Shown in pieces: positions 46,713 through 56,009 of a stretch of 64,000 nt of DNA (its first letter is position 1; each line of letters opens with the position of its first letter). A program made the translations under genes and the position numbers. The notes below the pieces were generated by a model. That model ran no database searches. It saw only the letters and a program-made list of their open reading frames with translations, and was not told the DNA's origin. Source of the DNA: an uncultured Aquimarina sp. (GTDB lineage: Bacteria; Bacteroidota; Bacteroidia; Flavobacteriales; Flavobacteriaceae); assembly GCA_947498815.1 (NCBI GenBank), contig CANMLU010000010.1, positions 62,001 through 126,000 of the forward strand. Direction: 5' to 3'.

Positions 46713-48026
46713 ATGGGTACTTTTCAGATAGAAGGAGGGCACCAGCTTAAGGGTGAAATAACCCCTCAAGGAGCCAAAAATGAAGCATTACAGATTCTTT
46801 GTGCAGTTTTATTAACTCCAGATGAAATTATTATCTCGAATATACCAGATATTCGAGACGTTAATAAATTAATTGAGATTCTTAAAAACTTAGGAGTTAA
46901 AGTGCAGAAACTTGAAAAAGGAACCTATTCCTTTAAAAGTGATGAATTAAATCTTAAGTATCTCGAAAGCGAACAGTTTAAGAAAGAAGGAAGCGGACTT
47001 CGAGGATCTATCATGATTGTAGGCCCATTGTTGGCTAGATATGGAAAAGGGTATATTCCACGTCCAGGAGGAGACAAAATTGGGAGAAGACGTTTGGATA
47101 CTCATTTTGAAGGGTTTATAAACCTTGGAGCAGAGTTTCGATATAATAAGGAAGAGCGTTTTTATGGCGTAGAGGCACCCGAAGGATTAACGGGGACATA
47201 TATGCTATTGGATGAAGCTTCTGTTACTGGAACTGCAAATATTGTAATGGCAGCGGTACTGGCAAAAGGTGTTACTACTATTTATAATGCTGCCTGTGAA
47301 CCTTATCTACAGCAACTATGTAAGATGCTCAACTCAATGGGAGCTAAAATTACCGGAGTTGGTTCAAACTTATTAACGATTGAAGGAGTAAATTCTTTAA
47401 CAGGTTGCGAACACAGAGTGCTACCGGATATGATAGAAATAGGCTCCTGGATAGGCTTGGCAGCGATGACCAAGAGTGAAGTAACGATTAAGAATGTAAG
47501 CTGGGAAAACCTTGGAATCATACCTAATACGTTTAGGAAATTAGGAATTACCTTAGAGCGAGTAGGTGATGATATTTTTATCCCTGCGCACAAAGATGGA
47601 TATCAAATCGAGAGTTATATAGATGGATCTTTTATGACCATTGCAGATGCTCCTTGGCCTGGATTCACACCAGATTTATTGAGTATTGTTCTTGTTGTTG
47701 CCACACAGGCAAGAGGAGAAGTAATGGTGCATCAAAAAATGTTTGAAAGCCGTTTGTTTTTTGTAGACAAACTAATTGATATGGGAGCAAAAATTATTTT
47801 GTGTGACCCTCATAGAGCTACTATAATTGGACATGATTTCAAATCAACATTAAAAGCGACAACCATGGTGTCTCCAGACATTAGAGCAGGTATCTCTTTG
47901 CTTATAGCGGCATTAAGTGCCAAAGGAACTTCGATAATCCATAATATTGAACAAATTGATCGTGGGTATGAAAATATAGACGAGCGTCTTAGAGCCATTG
48001 GAGCGAAGATTGAGCGAATAGAATAA
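46713..48026 (+). CDS. murA: UDP-N-acetylglucosamine 1-carboxyvinyltransferase with Asp at the catalytic Cys position
   Basis: 437 aa, normal length. KNEALQILCAVLL (about 22-34) and LRGSIMIVGPLLAR are family hallmarks, and PEGLTGTYMLLDEASVTGTANIVMAA the substrate region. The active-site loop reads RPGGDKIGRRRLDTHF: the residue equivalent to Cys115 of E. coli MurA (LPGGCTIG) is Asp121. MurA catalyses the first committed step of peptidoglycan synthesis with phosphoenolpyruvate. Enzymes with Asp here are active but not alkylated by fosfomycin. Follows DUF4290 by 44 bases. Confidence 0.96.
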   Translation: MGTFQIEGGHQLKGEITPQGAKNEALQILCAVLLTPDEIIISNIPDIRDVNKLIEILKNLGVKVQKLEKGTYSFKSDELNLKYLESEQFKKEGSGLRGSIMIVGPLLARYGKGYIPRPGGDKIGRRRLDTHFEGFINLGAEFRYNKEERFYGVEAPEGLTGTYMLLDEASVTGTANIVMAAVLAKGVTTIYNAACEPYLQQLCKMLNSMGAKITGVGSNLLTIEGVNSLTGCEHRVLPDMIEIGSWIGLAAMTKSEVTIKNVSWENLGIIPNTFRKLGITLERVGDDIFIPAHKDGYQIESYIDGSFMTIADAPWPGFTPDLLSIVLVVATQARGEVMVHQKMFESRLFFVDKLIDMGAKIILCDPHRATIIGHDFKSTLKATTMVSPDIRAGISLLIAALSAKGTSIIHNIEQIDRGYENIDERLRAIGAKIERIE

Positions 48027-48051
48027 TGTAAAGAAAGTTTTAAATAATCGC

Positions 48052-48089
48052 AAAAAGCCTTTCTGATTATCTACAGAAAGGCTTTTTTT
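48052..48089 (+). terminator. Rho-independent terminator after murA
   Basis: AAAAAGCCTTTCTG (48052-48065), 8-nt loop, CAGAAAGGCTTTTT (48074-48087), a perfect 14-bp stem with extended T-run. It could act in both directions, but the convergent gene ends 70 bases away. Confidence 0.9.
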
Positions 48090-48158
48090 ATTGTGTTCAC
48101 TTCTATGATTCGAAACTTCTGTTTGGTTATTCAAATTATTTACATAAACATATAAAGT

Positions 48159-49790
48159 CTAAAACTCAAAGGCACCAATATCAATCGTCGAACCTGTTAT
48201 AGATCTTGGTTCCACGCCATTAGGATATTTGAATTGGTATTCTATTTTAGGAATTTGTGATGGTATTACCATGCCCGCATCTATGGCGTTAGAACCAGCA
48301 ATAGGACGATACAAATTATTGACATCGAGCCCAAATTCCTGATCAGTAATCATCATGCTTTCTACAGTTGTAAAATCCAAACTTTCATCAAGACAAGGAG
48401 TTTGGCTGTTTCTTGTGTTGTAAGATGCTATAGCGGCACTGGTAATGAGATTATTAGAAAACGTGCCTAGTACCCCATGATCTCTAAATATACTAACTTC
48501 TGTATTAGGCCCGTCTGAAGGGTTTTCATAAAACAAAACATTATTAAAAGCGTGTAGTCGGGTTTCGCATACTGTAATATCAAAAAACATTTTACGCCAA
48601 TTTCTACTTTTGATTCCTTTTAGGATAAAGGTGTTGTTATAGGAATACAAGTTACCTTGCCGTGTAAGAGGCAATGCCTCTAATGAAACATTATCATCAT
48701 TTCCGTAATGGAGAATTGTTGCAGATCCTTCAGCACTACCTTCGATAATGTTTCCGGCAAAATATGCTACATTATATAAAGGCAATATATCTAGATGATT
48801 TTTTCCATTTTGAATTTCTACTAAGTTTAACTGTCTTCCGGCAGGACCTAAAAATCGGTTAAACATAATAATATCACCTGCAGATCGACTTTTGTAATTT
48901 ACTCCATTTGATCCTTCACGAATAGGACCAAATTGATTACCCGTAGAAATGACTCCTTCAGATTCTAAATACACATTATGCTGTCTGTCCACATTAAATG
49001 TGCCATTGCCTTGAATGATATTGTCGCTTAATCTTACGTCTATTAATGGATTTTCGGGACCGTTATAAGCTCCAAAAATTCCATTTCCATTATGTCTGAT
49101 AATACAACTTGTAACTTTAAAGTGTTTACCTCTTAAACTTATACCAGAAGCAGCTCTTCCATAGGGGATAAGCTCATCGGTTCCCATTTTATATGTTTTT
49201 TGGGTATCATCCTGCATAAACTGATGTGCCCCTTGTAATTGTAGATTACTGATGTTAATATATTCTGGATGATTATCAAAATTTCTATTGACAACAATAA
49301 CGCCAGCATATGCAGTGTTCGTATTAAAATATGGGTTTAAATCTATTGGTCTTACTCTTGCATTAGTACCATCTAAAATAGGTAACTTTCCCTTTGCATC
49401 GGGTACACCACATATACAAATAGGTTCACTTTCTGTTCCTTTGGTGGTGATAATCATTCGTTCATAATAAGGCTCTGCCTTGGCATAAATCTTTACAACA
49501 TCACCAGGACCTAGGTTTTCTGTTGGGACATCAATTATTTTTTCATATTCTTTACCAGGCCCAACCTCGTATAGTTTACCATTCCCGATAATTTCACAGG
49601 TTTTGGAAGTTCTTATAATTATATCTGGAAAAGGTAAAGGGTCGGGATCCGGGTCTGGATCGGGAGCTGGGTCTGGATCTGGATTGTCAGTTCCAATAGG
49701 GGTTTCTGTTTCTGTAGGATCATCCGAAGAACATGAAACAATGCCAATTATTAATAACGAAATCAGTACTATTTTTTTAGTTAAAATCAT
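48159..49790 (-). CDS. Surface lipoprotein with right-handed parallel beta-helix
   Basis: 543 aa. Lipobox IGIVSC (Cys about residue 20), then an extended Asp-Pro repeat linker (about 33-52). The body has repeated short strands with stacked Asn (for example GISLRGKHFKVTSCIIRHNGNGIFG, AFNNVLFYENPSDG, GNIIEGSAEGSATILHYG), characteristic of pectate-lyase-like beta-helices. The C-terminus ends SIDIGAFEF-like (GSTIDIGAFEF), common in such secreted proteins. It may bind or cleave polysaccharide, but no catalytic residues were identified. The position after a Pro-rich linker fits display outside the outer membrane. Confidence 0.85.
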   Translation of the reverse strand: MILTKKIVLISLLIIGIVSCSSDDPTETETPIGTDNPDPDPAPDPDPDPDPLPFPDIIIRTSKTCEIIGNGKLYEVGPGKEYEKIIDVPTENLGPGDVVKIYAKAEPYYERMIITTKGTESEPICICGVPDAKGKLPILDGTNARVRPIDLNPYFNTNTAYAGVIVVNRNFDNHPEYINISNLQLQGAHQFMQDDTQKTYKMGTDELIPYGRAASGISLRGKHFKVTSCIIRHNGNGIFGAYNGPENPLIDVRLSDNIIQGNGTFNVDRQHNVYLESEGVISTGNQFGPIREGSNGVNYKSRSAGDIIMFNRFLGPAGRQLNLVEIQNGKNHLDILPLYNVAYFAGNIIEGSAEGSATILHYGNDDNVSLEALPLTRQGNLYSYNNTFILKGIKSRNWRKMFFDITVCETRLHAFNNVLFYENPSDGPNTEVSIFRDHGVLGTFSNNLITSAAIASYNTRNSQTPCLDESLDFTTVESMMITDQEFGLDVNNLYRPIAGSNAIDAGMVIPSQIPKIEYQFKYPNGVEPRSITGSTIDIGAFEF

Positions 49791-50366
49791 AGGAAATGGG
49801 TTTTGAGATTATGTATTCCGACATAAAAATAATGTCATAAGTTTACTCCTAAGGTTGTGGTTTTAGTATTTGTTGAGATTCGGTTAGAATGTGTTGTTAA
49901 ATAGTAATTATTTGTGTATTTAAAAAATAATTAATTAATTGATAATCAGTTAATTGAAAGCAATTCAAATGCCTACCTAATCAATGGGTAGACCTGTAGT
50001 TATCTACTAAAATTTTCAGTATTAACTAAAGAGCTACAAATGGGATTTTGGTTAATTTTTTAAGATATTTTAAATTTTGTTTTATTTGGATACCAAAATA
50101 ATTTTAAATAATGTTTAGAACTATGACAAATGTCCCAAAATAGTGGTGATATGTTGCATTTATCATGTTACAAAGGCGGAATTACAAGAGCGTTGCAAAA
50201 GCCATAGAATACTTCTATAGATTTTCTTAAGAATCGGATCTTAAGTAATATTAAAAGAATAGTGGATGTTACAAATACTTACAAGCTTATAGACAGAATT
50301 AATAAAAAGTTAGATTTATGCCTTAGAGCTATTGCAAGATATATAATTTGATTAATGATATTTTTG
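49791..50366. other. 576-base gene-free, AT-rich gap with possible gene remnants
   Basis: No credible complete gene, RNA or repeat was found on either strand. On the plus strand, 50167-50234 can be read as a 22-codon ATG frame (MLQRRNYKSVAKAIEYFYRFS), and shifting frame near its end continues as FLKNRILSNIKRIVDV and about 30 further codons to a TGA near 50352. This may be a frameshifted relic; it is too short to identify. Confidence 0.4.
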
Positions 50367-51254
50367 TTAAAATTGATAAAGAGACCTTTCATTTTTGGAA
50401 GGGCTTTTGTCTAAATACTCTAAAGTAGCTTTTTTTCCGGATTTAAAAAGTAATTCTTTTTGATCTGCGGTAATCCCAAAATTGGTCGCTGAAATTCCGT
50501 AATCATCTATGTTTACCGTTATGTCTTCTTCTTCTTTGTTTTTGTAAAAATCGGTTTCCTGTGCCTTTAATACTGTATCAAAGAGCACCTCGACATATTT
50601 AACGATATTATCATATTTCAAGTCGGACACCTTACTTTTGTAATTTCTAAGAAAAAAACCTAAGGTTTTATTATAATCAATAAAAGCGGTAATGGGATAG
50701 TTATATAAGACACCCCCATCTACATAAATATGATCATCGGGATACTCATTCGGAAATTTCCAACCTTCAAAAAACAACGGGATGGACATTGAAGCCCGCA
50801 CACACTCGGCTACAATTGCATCTGGTGTGTTGTCGAATGAAAACTCTTTTATTTTTGAAGTGTTTAAATCTGTTGCAAATACTTTTAATTCTCTGTAGCC
50901 ATTGGCATGGAGCGCCGAAAAAGTGATGTTCTCATCACCTGTTTTATCCTTGATAATTTTTTTTATCCAATTCAAGAAATATTCGCCTTTATATAATCCA
51001 TATTTAGCAGGAAGCCTAAAAGGATCCCAATGATCTTCAAAATCTTTAAAGTTAGTTGTACTGACTAACTCTTTAACTTCATTAGCAGAATATCTAAGAC
51101 TTAACAAAGTAGCTATGATTGATCCTGCAGAGGTCCCGGCAACACGCTTAACATTGCCTAGTATTTTTCTCTCTTCCAAAATTTCAATTGCTCCGGCATA
51201 GGCTATGCCCAAAACTCCTCCACCTTTAAATACTAAATTTTCTATATTCCTCAT
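50367..51254 (-). CDS. Patatin-like phospholipase
   Basis: 295 aa from the ATG at 51254 (a GTG four codons upstream is less likely). Oxyanion hole GGGVLG (residues 11-16), nucleophile elbow GTSAGS (Ser42), and the DGG of the catalytic dyad (Asp179, in YVDGGVLYNYP). No signal peptide, so cytosolic, unlike T5SS patatins. Patatins hydrolyse acyl esters of phospholipids; cytosolic ones act as effectors in some anti-phage systems (for example CBASS), while others are housekeeping. It is 183 bases downstream of the YaaC-like gene on the same strand, so weakly linked to that pair. Confidence 0.93.
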   Translation of the reverse strand: MRNIENLVFKGGGVLGIAYAGAIEILEERKILGNVKRVAGTSAGSIIATLLSLRYSANEVKELVSTTNFKDFEDHWDPFRLPAKYGLYKGEYFLNWIKKIIKDKTGDENITFSALHANGYRELKVFATDLNTSKIKEFSFDNTPDAIVAECVRASMSIPLFFEGWKFPNEYPDDHIYVDGGVLYNYPITAFIDYNKTLGFFLRNYKSKVSDLKYDNIVKYVEVLFDTVLKAQETDFYKNKEEEDITVNIDDYGISATNFGITADQKELLFKSGKKATLEYLDKSPSKNERSLYQF

Positions 51255-51437
51255 TGATCGATACACTGTATTTGTTAATGTATAAAACTACAAACTATAA
51301 GTCGAGTGTATAATACGTAGGACCACGTATTTACGGAAGATGAAGTGGTTAAATGAGTGAAAGATATAATTTTCTTTATGTTCTGATGATCCTGAGTCAA
51401 AACACTGGTGTGTTTATGATCGATTCATTAAACTTTT

Positions 51438-52451
51438 TTAGAATTTGGTGTATGCACTATACACGGTTTGACCTAAAATTTTGGCTGTCGATAAATATAA
51501 AAACTGTTTAGGTTGAGTGGTTAAAAATTCACTCATTAACCATTGTTCTTTGTCAGAAAAAATTTGATCAAACATATATGGATGATATCGAGTTATTGAA
51601 CCCAAAAAGAACATTGTATTATAAATAATAATTTCTGGAGGGTAACGATTTATCGATGAATTAGAAATATAAAGTGTATACCCATCATTATTTACAAAAT
51701 ACCAAATGCCTTTGTTCCTTAAATGCTGCGATAATAAATAGTAAGCATTTCTGGTCATACTATAACTAGATGTAAGCACTTCTTCTTGCCAGTAAAAATT
51801 TTCTTCATCTTCTATAATATTGTAACCTAAATCTTGTAATGAAGAAATCTTATCCTGTGGAGCGCAAACTTTAAATCTTGAGATTATTTTCTTACCACTT
51901 TTAAAAACTTTTAAATCTTCAATCCTAAAGAAAATCTCTTCTAGGTTGTAAATCTCGCTATAGGCACGATGCACCCCGATACAATGCATCATATAATCTT
52001 TGACATTTACGCTTAATGGATAATTTATACTAAACCCATCCAAAGATTCACTAAGTTCTATAGAAATGTTCTTAAGAAATGATTTTTTCTCAGCAATTCT
52101 TAGTGTGGAATGGATAAACCTGTTATTGTGGTTTGCTCCAATACCATGCATATACCTTGTTTGACCATATTTTTTGTCAATATTTATAATAACTTTTGAA
52201 AGATTGAGAAAAGAGTAGTAGTATAATAAGGGTTTAGATTTAACCGGGCTATTTTCTGCAGCGTTGTAGAAATGTTTGGCTTGCTCTAATAAAGAATTCA
52301 TATATTCTTTTTCATAATTGAATTTCTTTATTACATAATCCCAAAAGGACCAAATATCAGAAATTACAATCTTTTTGCTATTGCCTAAATATACAGTATT
52401 GTTTTCCCGGCTAAATAAAGGAAATCCATATTTTATTTCGATTGGTGTCAA
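51438..52451 (-). CDS. YaaC-like protein
   Basis: 337 aa. YaaC hallmarks: ENSPVKSKPLLYYYSFLNLSKVII (about 67-90), a HGIG motif near 104, and MFFLGSITRYHPYMFDQIF (about 288-306) near the C-terminus. Mostly helical and soluble. YaaC of Bacillus subtilis has no established function; relatives occur in defence-rich regions. It follows the SLATT gene by 20 bases on the same strand, so the two form an operon. Function unknown; a sensor or effector partner of SLATT is a possibility from context only. Confidence 0.8.
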   Translation of the reverse strand: MTPIEIKYGFPLFSRENNTVYLGNSKKIVISDIWSFWDYVIKKFNYEKEYMNSLLEQAKHFYNAAENSPVKSKPLLYYYSFLNLSKVIINIDKKYGQTRYMHGIGANHNNRFIHSTLRIAEKKSFLKNISIELSESLDGFSINYPLSVNVKDYMMHCIGVHRAYSEIYNLEEIFFRIEDLKVFKSGKKIISRFKVCAPQDKISSLQDLGYNIIEDEENFYWQEEVLTSSYSMTRNAYYLLSQHLRNKGIWYFVNNDGYTLYISNSSINRYPPEIIIYNTMFFLGSITRYHPYMFDQIFSDKEQWLMSEFLTTQPKQFLYLSTAKILGQTVYSAYTKF

Positions 52452-52471
52452 TGGTCTATGGGATGATCGGT

Positions 52472-52963
52472 TTATCTTCTTGTAGCAGCTGTGTCTGGCC
52501 TTTTATTGATTCTCTTAATAGTTTTTGTTGAGATAGGTATCGAATTTTTTCGAATTTCATCCCATTTTATTTTTAATCGTTTAATTTCGTTCTTTACATA
52601 TTCATCTTCTGATGCTTCAAATGTAAGTAAGAACTGCATCTCCTTTCGTACTGCCGCATATTCATTGCCAGAGTTGTGATATTGGTTAGCAATTTCGGGT
52701 AATTTCAAAAATGCTAATATACTTGTTAATATAGTGGCAGAAAGGCTTATAAGTCCTGTAGTAATAATTATTACTTTACTCATGTTTTCCTCTCCCAAAG
52801 AAGCAAAAATACTTGACCCGACTATAGCAGATAAAACAGCCGAGATAATCCCTATATTTCTGTGTTTTCTTCTGGTTGACTCTGCCATGGAAAGATGGCA
52901 TTTAAGTAAAATATGTGCATCTGTAATCCATTCTGAAATTAATTCATGTTGTTCTTTGGTCAT
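52472..52963 (-). CDS. SLATT-type two-transmembrane protein
   Basis: 163 aa. An N-terminal helix (HELISEWITDAHILLKCHLSMA), two close transmembrane helices (about 38-58 GIISAVLSAIVGSSIFASL, and 66-87 IIITTGLISLSATILTSIL), and a C-terminal helical part (YHNSGNEYAAVRKEM) match the SLATT family. SLATT proteins are predicted to be membrane effectors (pore formers) in nucleotide-signalling and other conflict systems. No cyclic-nucleotide synthase gene is visible nearby. It is the first gene of an operon with the YaaC-like gene. Confidence 0.82.
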   Translation of the reverse strand: MTKEQHELISEWITDAHILLKCHLSMAESTRRKHRNIGIISAVLSAIVGSSIFASLGEENMSKVIIITTGLISLSATILTSILAFLKLPEIANQYHNSGNEYAAVRKEMQFLLTFEASEDEYVKNEIKRLKIKWDEIRKNSIPISTKTIKRINKRPDTAATRR

Positions 52964-53154
52964 TGGTTTTAAGATTATGTGTGCCCTAAAATTTTGTTCA
53001 GAAAATAAGTTTTAGCACTGCATTTTCTGTGTATTTATGAGAAAGCTAAATATAGAAAATTATTTTCAGTTATCGAGCCATTAAGTATTAGGGGGTATAT
53101 AATTATTTTTCTGGTAATTAAAATTGAAATATCTCTAAAAAAATACTCAAAAGC

Positions 53155-55038
53155 TTATTCCATATATGGAATCGTAAAGTAAAATGTAGAGCCTTTATTC
53201 TTTTTACTATCTACCCATATGTTTCCGTTAAGCATTTCTACATAAGCTTTGGCGATTGATAATCCTATACCGGCACCCTCAAGGGCATATCGATCTTCAA
53301 TATCTGCTTGAACGAATCTATCAAAAATAGCATCTTGACGACTTTTTTCAATACCTATTCCAGTATCTTTCACATAAAATTTGAGAAGCTTTCCTTCTTT
53401 TAGATACCCAAACTCAATACTTCCTTCGTTAGTATATTTAATGGCATTTTTTACCAAATTCGTAAGTATGGCATTGAATTTTTCTTTATCAGTTTTAAGC
53501 ATAGCTTCAGTGTTTGATAAGCTATTATTTAGTGATAATATAATGTTTTTTTTATCCGTTTCTGGCTTGAAAAATTGGTAAAGATATTCTGTCTGCTTAT
53601 TGATATTAAATTCACTGATAGATACTTTAACTTGGTCCGCTTCTATTTTGGAAATATCTATGATGTCCTTAATAATATTAAGCATTCGTAAACCACTTTC
53701 TTTTATGAGATCCAGATATAGCTGTTGTTCGTCGCCTGTAAGTTTAGGTTCTTTTAAAAGTTCTGCAAGCCCCATGATACCATTCATAGGTGTTCTTATC
53801 TCATGACTCATGTTGGCAAGAAATGCTGATTTAAGTCGGTCGCTTTCTTCGGCCTTTTCTTTTAATCTGTTTAACTCGAGCTCATATAGTTTTATTTTCG
53901 TAATATCGGTAATGGTTCCAACGTATCCTATAATCTGTTGCTTGTCATTATATTCTGGTATTGCTCGGCCCAATACCCATGTAATTGTACCGTCTGGGGA
54001 TAAAAATCTATACTCGGCATCAGAATCTTCTTTCCTTTTGGCATCATCATACCAACCTTGTTTCAGTTTCTTTCGATCGTCTGGATGCACAGCTTTTAAC
54101 CACCCATCATTTAATGCTTGTTCTTGCGATAATCCTGATATAGAACACCATTTTGGATTAACGAAAGTAGTTTTCCCATCGGCTTTGGTCATAAAAATTC
54201 CAACAGGCACCAAACTTGTCAATGTATGATATCTGCTTTCAGTAAGTTGAACGGCTTTTTCGGCCACCTCAAATTTCTGTTTATAGGTGAGAGAATGATA
54301 CACATCTTTAAACGATATGTAATCGGTTTGATAGGTCTCCTTTTCAAAATATTTTAAATAAATGGTGAATAAAATACTATAAAAAAAAGCCATAAAAATC
54401 TTGGAAACTAATCCGGAGTATAAAATTTTGGATATATCTTCAAAAAACCAGAATGACCCTAGAGTAAAACAAATGGCGTCAAAACTTAGTACGATTACCA
54501 TGGTATATAGTATCCGTAAAAATAGATGAGAAATATGCTTTGAAATAAATTCGAATATAAAAATTATCAATATGGAATCAATAAATAGTATTCCTGTACC
54601 TACAAAGAGTACGAATACATTGGTATAAAAGAATTCTGTGGAGATGTCAAAGGGGTTATAGCTATAGGCTCCTTCAATATTCCATCGAAATGAAAGTAAA
54701 AGAAAGCACAATACAATATTTGCAATAACGAGTGCATAGATAAGTTTTCTGGCAGTAATCGCATCTTCCTTGATGTATATTAATAGTACAGCAAATAAAG
54801 TCGCCGAAAATAAAACCGAAGAACCTGGTGAAACCACAAGAGTTTCGGAGACTTCAAAATATAGAGTGCTCGCTAAAAAAACCTGAATAAACTGAAATAA
54901 ACCTAATGATGTAAACAATAGACCTAACCCCATTACTGTACGCAAACGAAACAATAATAAAATCAGTGATGCTACTACAAGCCCCTGGAAAATAAAAATT
55001 GATATTTGATAAAAGTTAATTGTGTCCATAAGATCCAA
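53155..55038 (-). CDS. Membrane sensor histidine kinase with PAS domain
   Basis: 627 aa. Seven or so transmembrane helices (about 10-225) with VVSPGSSVLFSATLFAVLLIYIKEDA, resembling the vitamin-uptake-like (VUPS) sensor module. A PAS/PAC domain (about 265-385, including FVNPKWCSISGLS and VGTITDITK), HisKA with phospho-accepting H412 (MSHEIRTPMNG), and HATPase_c with N-box NLVKNAIKYT, G1 DTGIGI and G2 GAGIGLSI. No receiver domain, so it needs a separate response regulator, not seen in the window. The signal is unknown. Monocistronic, divergent from the Crp/Fnr gene. Confidence 0.92.
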   Translation of the reverse strand: MDLMDTINFYQISIFIFQGLVVASLILLLFRLRTVMGLGLLFTSLGLFQFIQVFLASTLYFEVSETLVVSPGSSVLFSATLFAVLLIYIKEDAITARKLIYALVIANIVLCFLLLSFRWNIEGAYSYNPFDISTEFFYTNVFVLFVGTGILFIDSILIIFIFEFISKHISHLFLRILYTMVIVLSFDAICFTLGSFWFFEDISKILYSGLVSKIFMAFFYSILFTIYLKYFEKETYQTDYISFKDVYHSLTYKQKFEVAEKAVQLTESRYHTLTSLVPVGIFMTKADGKTTFVNPKWCSISGLSQEQALNDGWLKAVHPDDRKKLKQGWYDDAKRKEDSDAEYRFLSPDGTITWVLGRAIPEYNDKQQIIGYVGTITDITKIKLYELELNRLKEKAEESDRLKSAFLANMSHEIRTPMNGIMGLAELLKEPKLTGDEQQLYLDLIKESGLRMLNIIKDIIDISKIEADQVKVSISEFNINKQTEYLYQFFKPETDKKNIILSLNNSLSNTEAMLKTDKEKFNAILTNLVKNAIKYTNEGSIEFGYLKEGKLLKFYVKDTGIGIEKSRQDAIFDRFVQADIEDRYALEGAGIGLSIAKAYVEMLNGNIWVDSKKNKGSTFYFTIPYME

Positions 55039-55270
55039 TTACAATATTGGATAGGTTATTTAAGGCAATCATAAGTGTTCTATATTTAACTTCCTTAAAG
55101 CTACGAACAATAGTTAGATTTTTATTACTTGTAATGAAGTAATTTTTTCTTTTTGGACAGAAATTATCTAGAGGGGATCACATATTTGAAAGAATATTGG
55201 AGTATTAGATAGAATTATCTGATTACTTTTGTTCATAGTATAACTTTTTTCGTAAAAACTATAAATAACC

Positions 55271-55843
55271 TTGGAAGACTTAAAGAAAACGATAAGATCT
55301 TTTACACAAGTTAGTGATTCGGACATGGAGTTTGGGCTTCAGTTTTTCAAAATGAAAACTTTTAAAAAAGGAACATTTCTTTTAAAACCGGATCAATATA
55401 TTGATGATTTTTACTTCATGAAAAAAGGTTGTGTTTCATACTATACTATTGAAGCAGGAACAACAAGAGTTATGGAGTTTTTTAATGAAGGCTATTTCTT
55501 TACTGATTTGTATGCGTACATACAAGAAATCCCATCAGAATCATATCTCGAAGCCTTAGAAGATGTAACAGTGTATACGATTTCAAAAGCAGACCAACTA
55601 AAAGTGTTTGATCATTCACATCAATTGGAACGCTTTGGAAGATTATCGATGCAAAGAACTTTTGTTATCAATTTTCAGCGGATCAATGAGCTTAGAAATC
55701 TTTCTAATCAAGAAAGATATTTACAGCTACTTGAAAAGCGACCTTCGCTTTTTCAGAGAGTACCTCAATATCTAATAGCATCTTATTTGGGCTTAACACC
55801 CGTTGGACTATCGAAAATCCGAAAAAGACTTAGTCAAAAATAA
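55271..55843 (+). CDS. Crp/Fnr-family transcriptional regulator
   Basis: 190 aa. The start is TTG at 55271; the first downstream ATG would delete the first helix of the sensory domain. N-terminal cyclic-nucleotide-binding-like beta-roll (about 20-115: FKKGTFLLKPDQYIDDFYFMKKGCVSYY), dimerisation helix, and a C-terminal helix-turn-helix (VPQYLIASYLGLTPVGLSKIRKRL, about 165-188). The phosphate-binding loop of true cAMP-binding Crp is not recognisable, so the ligand is unknown. It lies upstream of, and in the same orientation as, the acyl-CoA operon and might regulate it. Confidence 0.88.
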   Translation: MEDLKKTIRSFTQVSDSDMEFGLQFFKMKTFKKGTFLLKPDQYIDDFYFMKKGCVSYYTIEAGTTRVMEFFNEGYFFTDLYAYIQEIPSESYLEALEDVTVYTISKADQLKVFDHSHQLERFGRLSMQRTFVINFQRINELRNLSNQERYLQLLEKRPSLFQRVPQYLIASYLGLTPVGLSKIRKRLSQK

Positions 55844-55924
55844 TTACGGTTATATTTCTATAAAACTAATTTCTTATTCCTGGAGCTTTTAAGGTAAAAG
55901 TTAAGAGTATCTAAATTTTGACAT

Positions 55925-55944
55925 TTATTAAACTGGTTTAATAA
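55925..55944. promoter_or_regulatory. 20-nt perfect palindrome, candidate operator of the acyl-CoA operon
   Basis: TTATTAAAC-TG-GTTTAATAA (9-2-9) lies 66 bases before the first acyl-CoA dehydrogenase ATG. Size and symmetry suit a TetR-type repressor dimer; fatty-acid genes are often under such control. No TetR gene is present in the window. Confidence 0.55.
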
Positions 55945-56009
55945 GAATTCGTTAAATATTTCCGTACTTTATTGTGTAATTAATACCCAACTTCAAAAAA
56001 CGTTACACA

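Noticed and set aside
50367-52963. Full CBASS system around the patatin and SLATT genes
   Set aside because: No cyclic-nucleotide synthase, Cap2/Cap3 or HORMA/TRIP13 gene is present in the window.
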